Shown here in pieces: positions 1 to 9,353 of a stretch of DNA of 64,000 nucleotides. Where the stretch lies: positions 124,001 through 188,000 of the forward strand of contig NZ_KB893178.1 of the NCBI RefSeq assembly GCF_000374025.1. Direction: 5' to 3'. The notes under the pieces were generated by a model. It had not been told where the DNA came from, searched no databases, and was given only the letters and a program-made list of their open reading frames with translations. Source of the DNA: Spirosoma panaciterrae DSM 21099. GTDB lineage: Bacteria > Bacteroidota > Bacteroidia > Cytophagales > Spirosomataceae. Every line of letters begins with the position of its first letter. The first letter of the stretch is position 1. A program made the position numbers and the translations under genes.

Positions 1-499
1 GCCCAAAGAGCGTCGGGATATTCTGGAAGCAACGGAAGAAAGTTTTGAGTACGTACTATCGACCAACTTGCAGGGGGCCTATTTTCTGACACAAGCGGTA
101 GCCAACTGGATGATTGAGCAAAAAAGAGATGCTCCTGACTTTGCTGGCCGAATCATTACCATTTCGTCGGTTTCAGCTACCGTTGCTTCCGTAAACCGGG
201 GTGAGTATTGCGTAGCGAAAGCCGGATTGAGCATGGCGACTCAACTCTTTGCGGCCCGGCTTGGTGAGTTCGATATTCCGGTTTATGAGGTCCGTCCGGG
301 CATTATCCAAACCGATATGACGGCAGGTGTCACGGCCAAATACGACAGGCTGATTGCCGATGGGTTGTGTGTGCAGAAACGATGGGGGCTTCCCGACGAT
401 GTTGGTCGGGTGGTTGCGTCATTGGCCAGGGGCGACTTTCCGTATTCGACAGGTCAGGTAATTATGGTGGATGGCGGCATGACGTTGCCCCGTTTATAA
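1..499 (+). CDS. Short-chain dehydrogenase/reductase, 5' end outside the window
   Basis: This is the C-terminal part of an NAD(P)-dependent SDR oxidoreductase; the reading frame is open from base 2, so the start lies upstream of the window. Visible SDR marks are the N-x2-G of the central strand (TNLQGAYF near base 64), the catalytic Ser in ISSVSA, and the Tyr-x3-Lys pair in EYCVAKAG (Tyr codon 206, Lys codon 218). The tail [10 protein letters not shown] is typical of FabG-like family members. The substrate cannot be told. The next gene is an exported Gfo/Idh/MocA oxidoreductase, followed by an MFS transporter, so sugar or polyol derivative metabolism is a reasonable inference. Family assignment is secure; function is generic. 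Confidence 0.9.
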   Translation, partial: PKERRDILEATEESFEYVLSTNLQGAYFLTQAVANWMIEQKRDAPDFAGRIITISSVSATVASVNRGEYCVAKAGLSMATQLFAARLGEFDIPVYEVRPGIIQTDMTAGVTAKYDRLIADGLCVQKRWGLPDDVGRVVASLARGDFPYSTGQVIMVDGGMTLPRL

Positions 500-688
500 G
501 TTTTTGATAATCAGTTGGTGGTTTTTCGATTAGTTTACCACTGCCCTCCACTTTATGTTCTGAAAACTCATTACGGATTCGTTTGACCATTGTAGTCGTA
601 TTTAAGTCAATCAGCGTATTACGATATGACAGAAGAATTGAACGTTTGCCTAACGAACGTACTGAACGTCTAAATCCTAAAATTGCAC
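500..688. other. Intergenic stretch with three GAACGT direct repeats
   Basis: This 189-base gap holds no gene. Just before the Gfo/Idh start, the hexamer GAACGT occurs three times in the same orientation at 640-645, 655-660 and 664-669. They could be regulator half-sites or chance; no other support is visible. Confidence 0.3.
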
Positions 689-1993
689 ATGGAGAGTCAA
701 AACGAATCTCGTAGAAAATTTATTAAATCGGCGGCTGTAGGGTCTATAGCTGCCTTCGGCTTACCTACCTACATTCCGGCCCACGCGTTTGGGGCTAACG
801 ATCGGGTCCGGGTAGCCGTTATCGGGGTCAATGGTCGGGGGAAAGATCACATTCAGGGGTTTTCCAAGCTGAAAGATGTTGAAGTGGTTACTCTTTGCGA
901 TGTCGACAGCAACGTACTTCAGGAACGAGCTTCGGATTTCGAAAAGAAATACAACCGAAAAGTGCAGACCATCGGTGATTTGCGGCAGGTTTACGACGAC
1001 AAAAACATCGATGCCGTCAGCATCGCTACCCCAAACCATTGGCATGCGCTGGCAGCTATCTGGGCGTGTCAGGCTGGTAAGGATGTGTACGTCGAAAAAC
1101 CGGGTGCACACAACCTTCACGAAGGCCGTAAACTGGTTGAAGCTGCCTCCCGCTACAATCGCATCGTGCAGCATGGCGTACAGTTACGAAGCTCGGAAGC
1201 CATTCAGGAAGCGATCAAGCACCTGCGTGATGGCCTGATCGGGAAGGTCTATATGGCCAGAGGGCTGGTGTTTAAATGGCGTCCAAGCATCGGTGATCTG
1301 GGAAAATCAGCGGTTCCGGCCGAACTGAACTGGAACTTATGGCAAGGGCCCGCTCAGGAAAAGGAATTCAGCAAAAATTACGTTCATTACAACTGGCACT
1401 GGTTCTGGGATTATGGTAATGGCGACATCGGCAACCAGGGCATTCACGAAACCGACCTTTGTATGTGGGGGCTGGATGTAGGTTTTCCTGAAGAAATCAC
1501 ATCGTCGGGTGGTAAATTTCTCTGGAATGACTGCAAGGAAACGCCCGAAACTCTCACTTCGGTCTATAAATATCCCTCACAGGGCAAAGTCATTCAGTTT
1601 GAAGTACGTCCCTGGATGACCAATAAAGAGGATGGTGTCGAGATCGGGAATCTATTCTACGGCGACAAAGGCTATATGGTGATCAACGGTTACGACGATT
1701 ACAAAACCTTCCTGGGCAAGGAACGTACGCCCGGCCCCGCCCGAAAAGCGGGAGGGGATCACTACGCCAATTTCATCGACTGTGTGCGGTCGCGGGATAA
1801 GTCGAAACAGAATGGTCCTGTCGAAACAGCGCATCTGGCTTCGGGTATTGCGCACCTTGGCAATATTTCCTATCGATTAGGGCGAACGTTACATTTTGAT
1901 CCGAAAAACGAAGTATTCGTCGGCGATAAGGAAGCCAATCAGATGCTTACCCGTAAGTACCGCGCTCCGTTTGTAGTGCCCGAAAAAGTGTAA
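689..1993 (+). CDS. Tat-exported Gfo/Idh/MocA family oxidoreductase
   Basis: A 434-residue NAD(P)-dependent oxidoreductase of the Gfo/Idh/MocA family. I use the ATG at 689 rather than an in-frame TTG two codons upstream. The N-terminus has a twin-arginine signal (SRRKFIKSAAVG, Arg 8-9) and a short hydrophobic stretch, so it probably folds in the cytoplasm and is exported through Tat. The Rossmann nucleotide loop VAVIGVNGRG is near residues 43-52, and the family EKP motif (substrate/nicotinamide pocket) is near 136-138. The C-terminal alpha/beta domain has WFWDYGNGDIGNQGIHE, typical of the secreted Bacteroidota subgroup. These enzymes often act on sugars or glycosidic substrates; the exact substrate is unknown. 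It is followed by a hairpin and an MFS transporter on the same strand. Confidence 0.9.
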   Translation: MESQNESRRKFIKSAAVGSIAAFGLPTYIPAHAFGANDRVRVAVIGVNGRGKDHIQGFSKLKDVEVVTLCDVDSNVLQERASDFEKKYNRKVQTIGDLRQVYDDKNIDAVSIATPNHWHALAAIWACQAGKDVYVEKPGAHNLHEGRKLVEAASRYNRIVQHGVQLRSSEAIQEAIKHLRDGLIGKVYMARGLVFKWRPSIGDLGKSAVPAELNWNLWQGPAQEKEFSKNYVHYNWHWFWDYGNGDIGNQGIHETDLCMWGLDVGFPEEITSSGGKFLWNDCKETPETLTSVYKYPSQGKVIQFEVRPWMTNKEDGVEIGNLFYGDKGYMVINGYDDYKTFLGKERTPGPARKAGGDHYANFIDCVRSRDKSKQNGPVETAHLASGIAHLGNISYRLGRTLHFDPKNEVFVGDKEANQMLTRKYRAPFVVPEKV

Positions 1994-2000
1994 TCCTAAT

Positions 2001-2037
2001 TTGTTATCCCGACTACACGTCCCGGTCGGGATAACAA
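2001..2037. terminator. Hairpin between the oxidoreductase and transporter genes
   Basis: Perfect 13-base inverted repeat: TTGTTATCCCGAC at 2001-2013 pairs with its complement at 2025-2037, with an 11-base loop. It starts 8 bases after the upstream stop codon. There is no T-run on the + strand (A-run instead), so it may be a partial terminator or an mRNA 3'-end stabiliser between two co-directional genes. Confidence 0.55.
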
Positions 2038-2051
2038 AAATTAACCAGTCT

Positions 2052-3311
2052 ATGAAACCCGTCTTTACACCTGAACCTGTTACGGCCAATCGATCCACGC
2101 TTCGTCAGCTTTTACAAATTCCTGTACTGGTGGCTGCCCTGGGTTATCTGGTGGATATGTATGATCTGTTCCTGTTCAGTGTTGTGCGGGTTCCCAGCCT
2201 GAAAGCGCTTGGTGTAGAGGGCGACCGGCTTTTGGGCGACGGGTTGCTACTACTGAACACACAGACAGCAGGTTTACTGATTGGTGGTATTTTCTGGGGG
2301 ATTCTGGGCGACCGTCGCGGGCGGCTTTCGGTGCTATTTGGGTCTATTCTGCTGTACTCACTTGCCAATATTGCCAATGGGTTTGTTACGTCGCTGAATC
2401 AATATGTTCTGCTTCGGTTTATTGCGGGCATTGGTCTGGCTGGGGAGCTAGGCGCTGGTATTACGCTGGTGACAGAAATTTTGCCGAAAGAGATTCGGGG
2501 ATATGGCACCACACTGGTAGCCACAATGGGGGTTCTGGGCGCTATTCTGGCCTATTTTATGGCCGATCTGTTCGACTGGCGCATTTCCTATTTCATCGGT
2601 GGTGGATTGGGGCTTCTCCTGCTTGTGTTGCGGTTCAACGTGCTGGAGTCTGGTTTATTCGTAAAAACCAGCCAGCGGGCGATTGCCAGAGGAAGCGTAC
2701 AAACGCTGTTTAGTGATAAGCACCGCCGGAACAAATACCTGCAATGTATACTGGTGGGGCTGCCCATCTGGTTTGTGGTGGGTATCCTGATTACGTTCTC
2801 TCCTGAATTGGGCAAAGCGATTGGGCTTACTGAACCCGTAATCGCCGGAAAAGCCGTTATGCTGAGTTTTTCGGGACAGGTACTGGGCGATCTGGTAAGT
2901 GGATTTCTGAGCCAGTCGCTACGGAGTCGCAAAAAAGTGATTCGGTTGTTTATGCTGGTTTCCTTCGCCTTTATCCTGGTTTATTTGCTGGCGCCAATCA
3001 GCCGTCTGACGATGTTTTACGCCGTTTGCGTTTGTCTTGGCTTTGCAAACGGCTACTGGACCTTGTTCGTGACCATTGCGGCCGAACTATTCGGAACCAA
3101 CCTCCGGGCTACAGTAGCCACTACAATTCCGAATTTTGTACGGGCGGCTACCATTCCGCTAAGTGCTATTTTTGTCCAGTTGAAGCCATCTTTAGGGACC
3201 GTTTACAGCGCCTTAACGGTCGGCGTTTTAACCATCGTAATCGCCCTGGTTGCGCTCTCATATCTCGATGAGACGTTTACGAAGGATATGGATTATGTAG
3301 AAGAAGGGTAA
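2052..3311 (+). CDS. MFS transporter
   Basis: A 419-residue major facilitator superfamily permease with about 12 hydrophobic segments. I choose the ATG at 2052 because upstream in-frame codons run through the intergenic hairpin. The MFS motif between helices 2 and 3 is clear (GILGDRRGR, about residues 83-91), and an acidic pair in helix 1 (LVDMYDLF) resembles metabolite:proton symporters of the sugar-phosphate and aromatic/organic acid groups. It is the last gene of the run SDR, Gfo/Idh/MocA, MFS and may import the substrate of those enzymes or export a product. Direction and substrate cannot be told from sequence. It ends close to a converging Uma2-family gene. Confidence 0.88.
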   Translation: MKPVFTPEPVTANRSTLRQLLQIPVLVAALGYLVDMYDLFLFSVVRVPSLKALGVEGDRLLGDGLLLLNTQTAGLLIGGIFWGILGDRRGRLSVLFGSILLYSLANIANGFVTSLNQYVLLRFIAGIGLAGELGAGITLVTEILPKEIRGYGTTLVATMGVLGAILAYFMADLFDWRISYFIGGGLGLLLLVLRFNVLESGLFVKTSQRAIARGSVQTLFSDKHRRNKYLQCILVGLPIWFVVGILITFSPELGKAIGLTEPVIAGKAVMLSFSGQVLGDLVSGFLSQSLRSRKKVIRLFMLVSFAFILVYLLAPISRLTMFYAVCVCLGFANGYWTLFVTIAAELFGTNLRATVATTIPNFVRAATIPLSAIFVQLKPSLGTVYSALTVGVLTIVIALVALSYLDETFTKDMDYVEEG

Positions 3312-3314
3312 CGA

Positions 3315-3920
3315 TTAGCGCAATAGCTGTAGATTGAACGCAAAGCCCGGCAATACGTCTTCACCTGATAGGCTGTTGTCGAATCCATGCACTACGCTGA
3401 CTGATCCATCGGCCCGATAAATGCGCACTTCCTCCGTTTTCGGGTCAATCATCCAGGCTAAGCGGCAACCATTGTCCATGTATTCCCGCATCTTGTCGGT
3501 GGTTCCCTTAAGCGTGTCCGATTCACTCAACAGTTCGACGACAAAATCAGGGCAAAGCGGTGGAAATTTCTTTCGCTCATCGGGCGAGATTCGATTCCAT
3601 TGATCATGGCTCACCCAGGCAACATCAGGACTACGTGTAGCCCCATTGGGTAAATTAAACCCGGTCGATGAATCGAAGGCCAGGCCAAGGCATGCTGTTC
3701 GATTCCAGATTGTTAAATCAGTGGTTAATTCACTGTTGTGAATCCCTGTTTCGCCCCCCGTTTGTCCCAAAGGCAATATGTTGCCAGTGGCATCACGCTC
3801 AAATTTATAATCGGCATTTTCCTGGCAGAAATAGTAGAACTCATCGGCTGTCCTGTGACGCATCTGCTCGAACAGGTCAATGCCCGGCTCTATAGGAAAC
3901 GGAAACACAATGCCTGTCAT
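3315..3920 (-). CDS. Uma2 family (DUF820) PD-(D/E)XK-fold protein
   Basis: A 201-residue protein of the Uma2/DUF820 family, which has the restriction-endonuclease-like fold and is common in cyanobacteria and Cytophagales, usually of unknown role. Family marks are the early KFERDATG block (about residues 39-46), RSPDVAWVS (Asp 99), CPDFVVELLS (Asp 125, Glu 129), a Lys near 143 followed by REYMDNGCRLAWMIDP, and a final EDVLPGFAF. Asp 99, Asp 125, Glu 129 and the Lys are the likely metal and catalytic positions. All appear to be kept, so the nuclease site is probably intact. It has no partner gene. It converges on the MFS gene with only 3 bases between stops. Confidence 0.85.
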   Translation of the reverse strand: MTGIVFPFPIEPGIDLFEQMRHRTADEFYYFCQENADYKFERDATGNILPLGQTGGETGIHNSELTTDLTIWNRTACLGLAFDSSTGFNLPNGATRSPDVAWVSHDQWNRISPDERKKFPPLCPDFVVELLSESDTLKGTTDKMREYMDNGCRLAWMIDPKTEEVRIYRADGSVSVVHGFDNSLSGEDVLPGFAFNLQLLR

Positions 3921-4058
3921 GATTGGAATCGTTAGTAGCTGATCAAATATACAAACTTACCTGGTCATAAAACGAAACTCATTGGCTCTCATAAAAGACT
4001 TGTTTGTCATTACGTCTAAAATTCGTTACTTAAGTTTTGTGTAGTATACGTTAAACAT

Positions 4059-4493
4059 ATGGCTAGAAATACGCGTCAAGAATTGCTTAGTGAAGTCGAT
4101 AAGCATAAGTGGGTTGTCTTTAACATAGTTGATGAATCTTTGCCTCCCTTCTCTTATACCGTGGGTCTTTACAAGACATTCGGTCACCCTGAGATAATTA
4201 TTTCTGGCTTAAAATATGAATCGGCACATGCGATTTTGAACGTCATTGGCAGTGATGTTGAGATAAGTATTACTCGAAATACAGATTTCATTTATGATGA
4301 TGTTCTGGATGGTTATCCTTGTCTTTTTAAGACTGTAGATCGAAACTTGTATGATGATTATTTCGGTAGAGCTATTGTCTATTACGAAAATTGTGACTTC
4401 CCAGTATTACAATGTGTATGGCCTGATTTGGAAAATAGATTTCCCGGTGACAATGGGTACACTGTTACTATTCAGGAAATCTTATATAAATAG
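4059..4493 (+). CDS. DUF4262 domain-containing protein
   Basis: A 144-residue cytoplasmic protein with no signal peptide. The N-terminal half carries the DUF4262 signature: HKWVVFNIVDE, then PPFSYTVGLYKTFGHPEIIISGL (about residues 30-52), with YTVGL and HPE as the conserved core. The family has no established biochemical function; genes of this type are often isolated or near mobile or immunity genes. The gene and its flanks (about 3940-4560) are clearly more AT-rich than the surrounding core genes, which suggests horizontal acquisition. Start is the ATG at 4059. Confidence 0.75.
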   Translation: MARNTRQELLSEVDKHKWVVFNIVDESLPPFSYTVGLYKTFGHPEIIISGLKYESAHAILNVIGSDVEISITRNTDFIYDDVLDGYPCLFKTVDRNLYDDYFGRAIVYYENCDFPVLQCVWPDLENRFPGDNGYTVTIQEILYK

Positions 4494-4583
4494 GTTATAC
4501 CCATTTTATAAGTGCCAGTCTGAATGCTACAAGCTAGAAAATAAGTGATAGATTTTGTGCTAACCACAAACGCCATAAAACGA

Positions 4584-4630
4584 AACTTCCCGAAAATGCT
4601 AGACGTTGGCGCCCAGCCTTTCGGGAAGTT
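4584..4630 (-). terminator. Rho-independent terminator of sucB
   Basis: A 12-base perfect inverted repeat (AACTTCCCGAAA at 4584-4595 and its complement at 4619-4630) lies 25 bases past the sucB stop. Read on the minus strand, the stem is followed by a T-rich stretch (TTTCGTTTTATGG across the stem end), as expected for an intrinsic terminator. Confidence 0.7.
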
Positions 4631-4654
4631 GATATGTGCTTTGAGAAAGCCGAA

Positions 4655-6277
4655 TTACATGTCGAACAGAATCCGGGCGGGGTCTTCCAGAATCTGCTTC
4701 ACGCGAACCAGGAAGCTAACCGACTCTTTACCGTCGATAATCCGGTGGTCATACGACAACGCCAGGTACATGATGGGCCGAATGACAATCTGACCGTCGA
4801 CTACTACCGGGCGTTCGACAATGTTGTGCATGCCCAGAATAGCCGATTGAGGAGCGTTGATGATCGGGGTCGATAGCATCGAACCGAAAACACCGCCATT
4901 CGTAATGGTGAACGTACCACCCGTCATTTGCTCGATAGTCAGCTTGTTGTCGCGGGCGAGACCTGCCAAACGAACGATTTCTTTCTCGATACCGGCAAAG
5001 CTTAGTTGTTCGGCATTGCGGATAACCGGCACTACCAGGCCCCGTTCGGTCGAAACAGCTACCGAAATATCACAAAAATCATTGTAAACGATCTGTTCAC
5101 CATCAATCTGCGCGTTTACGGCTGGGAAGTCTTTCAGGGCAATACAAACTGCTTTCGTGAAGAACGACATAAAGCCAAGCCCTACGCCCTGTTTCTCCTT
5201 GAACTTATCTTTGTATTTGTTCCGCAGATCCATGATCGGCTTCATATCTACCTCGTTGAAGGTAGTTAGCATAGCCGTTTCGTTCTTAACCGCTACCAAC
5301 CGTCGGGCAATGGTCCGACGCAGTGAGGTCATTTTTTCGCGACGCTGGTTACGGCTACCACCCGTAGCTACAGGTGCTGGAGCCGGTGCCGGAGCACTTG
5401 GTTTTGGAGCAGCCGGTGCCGGAGTTGGCGTTGCGGCTGGTTGTGCCGGAGCTGGCGTTGCCTTTTGAGCGTCCTCTTTTGTAATTCGTCCGCCAACACC
5501 TGTACCCTGAACAGCTTGCGCATTAACGCCTTTCTCGTCCAGAATTTTAGCGGCTGCCGGTGATGGATAATGAGCCGCATAACCGTTCTGCCCATTCGAA
5601 GCGGGGGCTTCGGTAGCGGGTGCACTTGTGGCTGGTTGTGGACTTGCGGGCGCTGGAGCGGCAGAGGCACCTGCCCCAACTTCGATTTTAGCAATCAACG
5701 CGCCAATCGGCAGTGTTTCGCCAGCCTGTGCGACAATACGTAGGGTTCCGGCGGCTTCGGCAGGGAGTTCGAAGGTAGCTTTATCCGATTCCAGTTCGCA
5801 CAGAACCTCATCGAGTGCGACCGCATCGCCGTCTTTTTTGCTCCAGGAGGCAATGGTTACTTCAGTAACGGATTCGCCAACGGCTGGCACTTTGACCTCA
5901 ATTACCTGAGCACTGGTAGTAGCTGGTTTGGCAGGCTCAGCAACGGCTACAGGAGTTGCGGCTGCAACAGGCGCAGGCTGTTCGGCTGGCTTTGGCGTCT
6001 CGGCTTTGGCTGCTGGCGCTGGTGTAGCTGCTGGCGCACCACCTCCATCGTCGATAGTGCAGATACTGGCGCCTATCGGAAGTACGTCACCTTCCTGAGC
6101 CAATATGTGCAGAATACCATCGGCTTCGGCCGTTAGTTCAAATGTGGCTTTGTCAGAATCGAGGCCGCAAAGTACCTCGTCCATTTTTACATGGTCACCT
6201 TCTTTTTTGTACCAGGTGCCAACAGTTACTTCGGTAATCGATTCCCCCACGGGAGGGATTTTCATGTCAACGGCCAT
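4655..6277 (-). CDS. sucB: 2-oxoglutarate dehydrogenase E2, dihydrolipoyl succinyltransferase
   Basis: The 540-residue E2 core of the 2-oxoglutarate dehydrogenase complex. It moves the succinyl group from lipoyl-lysine to CoA. Domain order: lipoyl domain 1 (about residues 4-77, lipoylated Lys 43 in DSDKATFE), an Ala/Pro linker, lipoyl domain 2 (about 125-200, Lys 166 in ESDKATFE), another linker, the E1/E3-binding peripheral subunit domain ([14 protein letters not shown] to GRITKEDA, about 237-272), an Ala/Pro linker, and the catalytic acyltransferase domain ending in SYDHRIIDG (His 511, Asp 515). Two lipoyl domains instead of one is common for Bacteroidota. It lies 89 bases downstream of sucA on the same strand, which supports the succinyl rather than acetyl assignment. 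Confidence 0.95.
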   Translation of the reverse strand: MAVDMKIPPVGESITEVTVGTWYKKEGDHVKMDEVLCGLDSDKATFELTAEADGILHILAQEGDVLPIGASICTIDDGGGAPAATPAPAAKAETPKPAEQPAPVAAATPVAVAEPAKPATTSAQVIEVKVPAVGESVTEVTIASWSKKDGDAVALDEVLCELESDKATFELPAEAAGTLRIVAQAGETLPIGALIAKIEVGAGASAAPAPASPQPATSAPATEAPASNGQNGYAAHYPSPAAAKILDEKGVNAQAVQGTGVGGRITKEDAQKATPAPAQPAATPTPAPAAPKPSAPAPAPAPVATGGSRNQRREKMTSLRRTIARRLVAVKNETAMLTTFNEVDMKPIMDLRNKYKDKFKEKQGVGLGFMSFFTKAVCIALKDFPAVNAQIDGEQIVYNDFCDISVAVSTERGLVVPVIRNAEQLSFAGIEKEIVRLAGLARDNKLTIEQMTGGTFTITNGGVFGSMLSTPIINAPQSAILGMHNIVERPVVVDGQIVIRPIMYLALSYDHRIIDGKESVSFLVRVKQILEDPARILFDM

Positions 6278-6305
6278 TTTTCTATAGTTTGTAGTCCGTC
6301 GTTTA

Positions 6306-6354
6306 AGGGTTGACGTTTGCAGATGCTTCTAAAACGCCTACGGCCATCAACCCT
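6306..6354. repeat. Short inverted repeat in the sucA-sucB spacer
   Basis: AGGGTTGA at 6306-6313 and its complement TCAACCCT at 6347-6354 lie in the 89-base spacer. It may form a weak mRNA hairpin between the two coding regions, possibly setting the ratio of E1 to E2. Only 8 base pairs, so uncertain. Confidence 0.35.
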
Positions 6355-6366
6355 CAAACTGCTTTT

Positions 6367-9147
6367 TTATTCAAACGCTCTCCGAACGATATCGGCTTGT
6401 TCCTGAGTATGAATTTTTGGATAACCGGTTGCGGGAGAAGCCGCAGCCTTGCGTGAAATGATGGGCAAATGTACACCTACACGCAATAAATACGTCCAGT
6501 AACCCATATTTTCGGGCTCTTCCTGTACCCAGAATTTCTCTGCCTTCTTATATTTTTCCAGAATGGCGTCCAGTTGTGTTTTTGGCAACGGAGCCAGTTG
6601 CTCCAGACGGACGATCGCTACATCGTCGCGTTGGTCGGCCTGTTGCTTTTCGAGCAGATCGTAATACACTTTACCCGTGCAGAACAACACACGTTTTACC
6701 TTTTTTGCCTGTGCATAGCTATCATCAATGATCTCCTGGAACGAGCCTTTGGTCAGGTCTTCGAGTGGAGAAACACATTTTGGATGACGAAGCAGCGACT
6801 TGGGCGACATAATGGCCAGCGGCTTGCGGAATGGCCACGCCAACTGCCGACGCATAATATGGAACAGGTTGGCCGGGGTGGTAATATTAGCTACCGTCAT
6901 ATTGTATTCAGCATACAATTGCAGATACCGCTCTGGCCGGGCATTGGAGTGTTCGGGACCCTGGCCTTCGTAGCCGTGTGGCAGCAACATCACAACCCCA
7001 TTCTGAATACCCCATTTGGATTCAGCAGCCGCAATGAACTGGTCAATGATTAACTGAGCACCGTTTGAAAAATCCCCAAACTGAGCTTCCCAGATCACCA
7101 ACGCGTTGGGCGTGGCCATCGAATAGCCATATTCAAAACCGAGTACACCGTATTCAGAAAGTAGTGAGTTATACACCTGAAACTTCGATTGCCCTTCCTG
7201 GATAAAGTCGAGCGATGAATAGGTCTGGTTGGTTTCGGCGTCATGCAATACAGCATGGCGATGCGAGAATGTACCCCGCTGCACATCCTGACCACTCAGT
7301 CGAACGGGCTTGCCTTCGAGCAGAATCGAACCGTAGGCCAGCAACTCGGCGGTTCCCCAGTTGACGATTTTGGTGTCGCTCAGCATAGCCTGCCGATCTT
7401 TCAGCAGCTTGTCGATCTGCTTCAACGGCTTGAAGCCTTCGGGCAATTTAACCAGAGCCTTCCCAATCGTGTCGAGTACATCGGCCGAAACGCCGGTTTC
7501 GGGTGATTTTTCGAAATCAGCAGGCTCACTGAAACGTAACTCGGCCCAGTCACGATCCAGCCGAAGGGGCTTATAGGGAATTTCGGCTTTTTGCTTCACG
7601 CGGTCCAGCCGATCCTGGAGTTGCTTTTTAAATTCGGTATCCATCCGCTGCGCCAGTTCGGCATCTACGTCGCCCCGTTTGATGAGCAGCTCTTTGTAGA
7701 TTTCGCGAGGGTTGGCGTGCCTGTCGATGATGTTGTACATCGTTGGCTGCGTAAACTTCGGCTCATCGGACTCATTGTGCCCGTAGCGACGATAGCAAAC
7801 CATATCAATGAATACATCCCGGTTAAATTTCTCCCGGAACTCAACCGCCAGCTTCGCGCAGAAAATTACGGCTTCCGGGTCATCGCCATTTACGTGGAAG
7901 ATAGGTGCATCGACGATCTTAGCTACATCGGAGCAATAGATCGACGAGCGGGCATCTTCAAAATCGGTCGTAAAGCCGATCTGGTTGTTGATCACAAAAT
8001 GGACCGTACCGCCCGTTTGATACCCTGCCAGTTTGGCCATCTGCGTGACCTCATACACGATACCCTGCCCGGCCACAGCCGCATCACCGTGAATCAGAAT
8101 CGGCAGGATTTTGGTGAAATCACCTTTGTATTCTTCATCGGCCTGCGCCCGAACAAACCCTTCGACAACCGGGTTTACGGCCTCGAGGTGCGATGGGTTA
8201 GGGGCCAGTTTTACACTGATCTGCTTGCCCGATTTGGTTTCGGTGAGGCTCGAATAACCGAGGTGGTATTTTACGTCGCCATCGCCATGCACCTGTTCGG
8301 GTACATTACCCTCGAATCCATCGAAAATCGATTCATAGGATTTTCCCAGGATATTGGCCAGTACGTTCAGCCGGCCCCGGTGCGCCATACCGATCATTAC
8401 TTCCTCAACGCCCATATCGGCCGCCTGGCTGATGATGGTATCGAGCGCCGGAATCGTTACTTCGCCCCCTTCGAGCGAAAACCGTTTCTGCCCTAAATAT
8501 TTGGTGGCCAGGAAATTTTCGAAAACGGTGGCTTCGTTGAGCTTTTCAAGAATCCGTTTTTTCTCGTCGAGGGTAGGTTCAAAGACGAGGGCTTCTTTTT
8601 CGATTTTATTCCGCAGCCAGTTTTTTACATCCAGCTCGCGGATGTACATATATTCGAAACCGATTTCACCGGCATAGATTTTCCGCAGCGAATCCATAAT
8701 GACCCGTAGCGTAGCGGGTCCGATGCCGAGTAATTTACCCGATTCGAACACGGTATCCAGGTCGGCCTCCGAAAGGGCGTAGTCGGGCAAATCGACGCGG
8801 GGTTGCCGGTCTTTCCGTTCTTTAAGCGGATTTGTTTTCGCCAGCAGGTGTCCGCGTGAGCGGTATGCTTTGATCAGACTGGCTACAGAAACCTCTTTTT
8901 CGGCATGGGATGCGTCGACAGGTTTACTGGCTGTAGCCTGTCCGTTTCCATTGGCCGAGATACCGTTCGATGGGGTGCCGTTTGACTTACTAGCTCCGGC
9001 GGTTTCGCCGTAGGTTAATGAAAATTCAAATCCTTTGAAAAATTGCTGCCAGCTTTCATCAACAGATTGAGGGTCTTGCTTGTAAGACCGATAAAGTTGA
9101 TCGACGTAAGCGGCATCAGAGTTGGCAATATATGAATACTGATCCAT
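6367..9147 (-). CDS. sucA: 2-oxoglutarate dehydrogenase E1 component
   Basis: The 926-residue thiamine-diphosphate-dependent E1 subunit (E. coli SucA has 933 residues). It decarboxylates 2-oxoglutarate and succinylates the lipoyl group of E2 in the TCA cycle. The N-terminus has the short E2-binding segment (YVDQLYRSYKQDP..VDESWQQFF) and a variable linker. The ThDP/Mg region shows IGMAHRGRLNVLANILGK, HGDAAVAGQG and the GDDPEAV..VDMVCYRRYGHNESDEP stretch. The C-terminal transketolase-like part has SLLSEYGVLGFEYGYS and LLPHGYEGQGPEHSNARPERYLQL. The gene is complete and has a good Bacteroidota promoter upstream. It is co-transcribed with sucB by orientation and spacing. Confidence 0.97.
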   Translation of the reverse strand: MDQYSYIANSDAAYVDQLYRSYKQDPQSVDESWQQFFKGFEFSLTYGETAGASKSNGTPSNGISANGNGQATASKPVDASHAEKEVSVASLIKAYRSRGHLLAKTNPLKERKDRQPRVDLPDYALSEADLDTVFESGKLLGIGPATLRVIMDSLRKIYAGEIGFEYMYIRELDVKNWLRNKIEKEALVFEPTLDEKKRILEKLNEATVFENFLATKYLGQKRFSLEGGEVTIPALDTIISQAADMGVEEVMIGMAHRGRLNVLANILGKSYESIFDGFEGNVPEQVHGDGDVKYHLGYSSLTETKSGKQISVKLAPNPSHLEAVNPVVEGFVRAQADEEYKGDFTKILPILIHGDAAVAGQGIVYEVTQMAKLAGYQTGGTVHFVINNQIGFTTDFEDARSSIYCSDVAKIVDAPIFHVNGDDPEAVIFCAKLAVEFREKFNRDVFIDMVCYRRYGHNESDEPKFTQPTMYNIIDRHANPREIYKELLIKRGDVDAELAQRMDTEFKKQLQDRLDRVKQKAEIPYKPLRLDRDWAELRFSEPADFEKSPETGVSADVLDTIGKALVKLPEGFKPLKQIDKLLKDRQAMLSDTKIVNWGTAELLAYGSILLEGKPVRLSGQDVQRGTFSHRHAVLHDAETNQTYSSLDFIQEGQSKFQVYNSLLSEYGVLGFEYGYSMATPNALVIWEAQFGDFSNGAQLIIDQFIAAAESKWGIQNGVVMLLPHGYEGQGPEHSNARPERYLQLYAEYNMTVANITTPANLFHIMRRQLAWPFRKPLAIMSPKSLLRHPKCVSPLEDLTKGSFQEIIDDSYAQAKKVKRVLFCTGKVYYDLLEKQQADQRDDVAIVRLEQLAPLPKTQLDAILEKYKKAEKFWVQEEPENMGYWTYLLRVGVHLPIISRKAAASPATGYPKIHTQEQADIVRRAFE

Positions 9148-9175
9148 GACGGGGACGCGTCGTTGTTTTGACCTG

Positions 9176-9210
9176 CAAAGGTAGTGTATCGGTTACACAC
9201 TTAACCCAAA
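9176..9210 (-). promoter_or_regulatory. Candidate sucA promoter
   Basis: On the minus strand, TACCTTTG (plus-strand 9176-9183) matches the Bacteroidota -7 consensus TAnnTTTG exactly, and a TTTG (9207-9210) lies 23 bases upstream as a -33 element. Transcription would begin about 20-25 bases before the sucA ATG. Confidence 0.6.
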
Positions 9211-9322
9211 TTTTATGGTTTTTATCCTATGATTTTGAGAAAGACGCGCTTGTATGTAAAACAGATGTTAATGAATTTTAGTTGACAAGACTATAAACAC
9301 ATTTTGCGGAGATTGTATAGCT

Positions 9323-9353
9323 AAAAAAGCCACCCCAGCGGAGTGGCTTTTTT
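9323..9353. terminator. Orphan bidirectional terminator between divergent genes
   Basis: Perfect 11-base inverted repeat with a 9-base loop: AAAAAAGCCAC (9323-9333) and GTGGCTTTTTT (9343-9353). It has an A-run before and a T-run after, the form of a strong intrinsic terminator in both directions. It sits between two genes that are transcribed away from each other, so neither gene needs it. Confidence 0.7.

Noticed and set aside
3026..3271. Small protein inside the MFS gene
   Set aside because: Shadow of the transporter in another frame, no start signal.
5368..5694. A Gln/Arg/Leu-rich small protein in sucB
   Set aside because: Out-of-frame translation of the Ala/Pro linker of E2 on the same strand.
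7591..8496. A 301-residue open frame on the plus strand inside sucA
   Set aside because: It is antisense to a highly conserved, complete enzyme gene, and its translation shows no domain or start context; long antisense frames are common over GC-rich codons.
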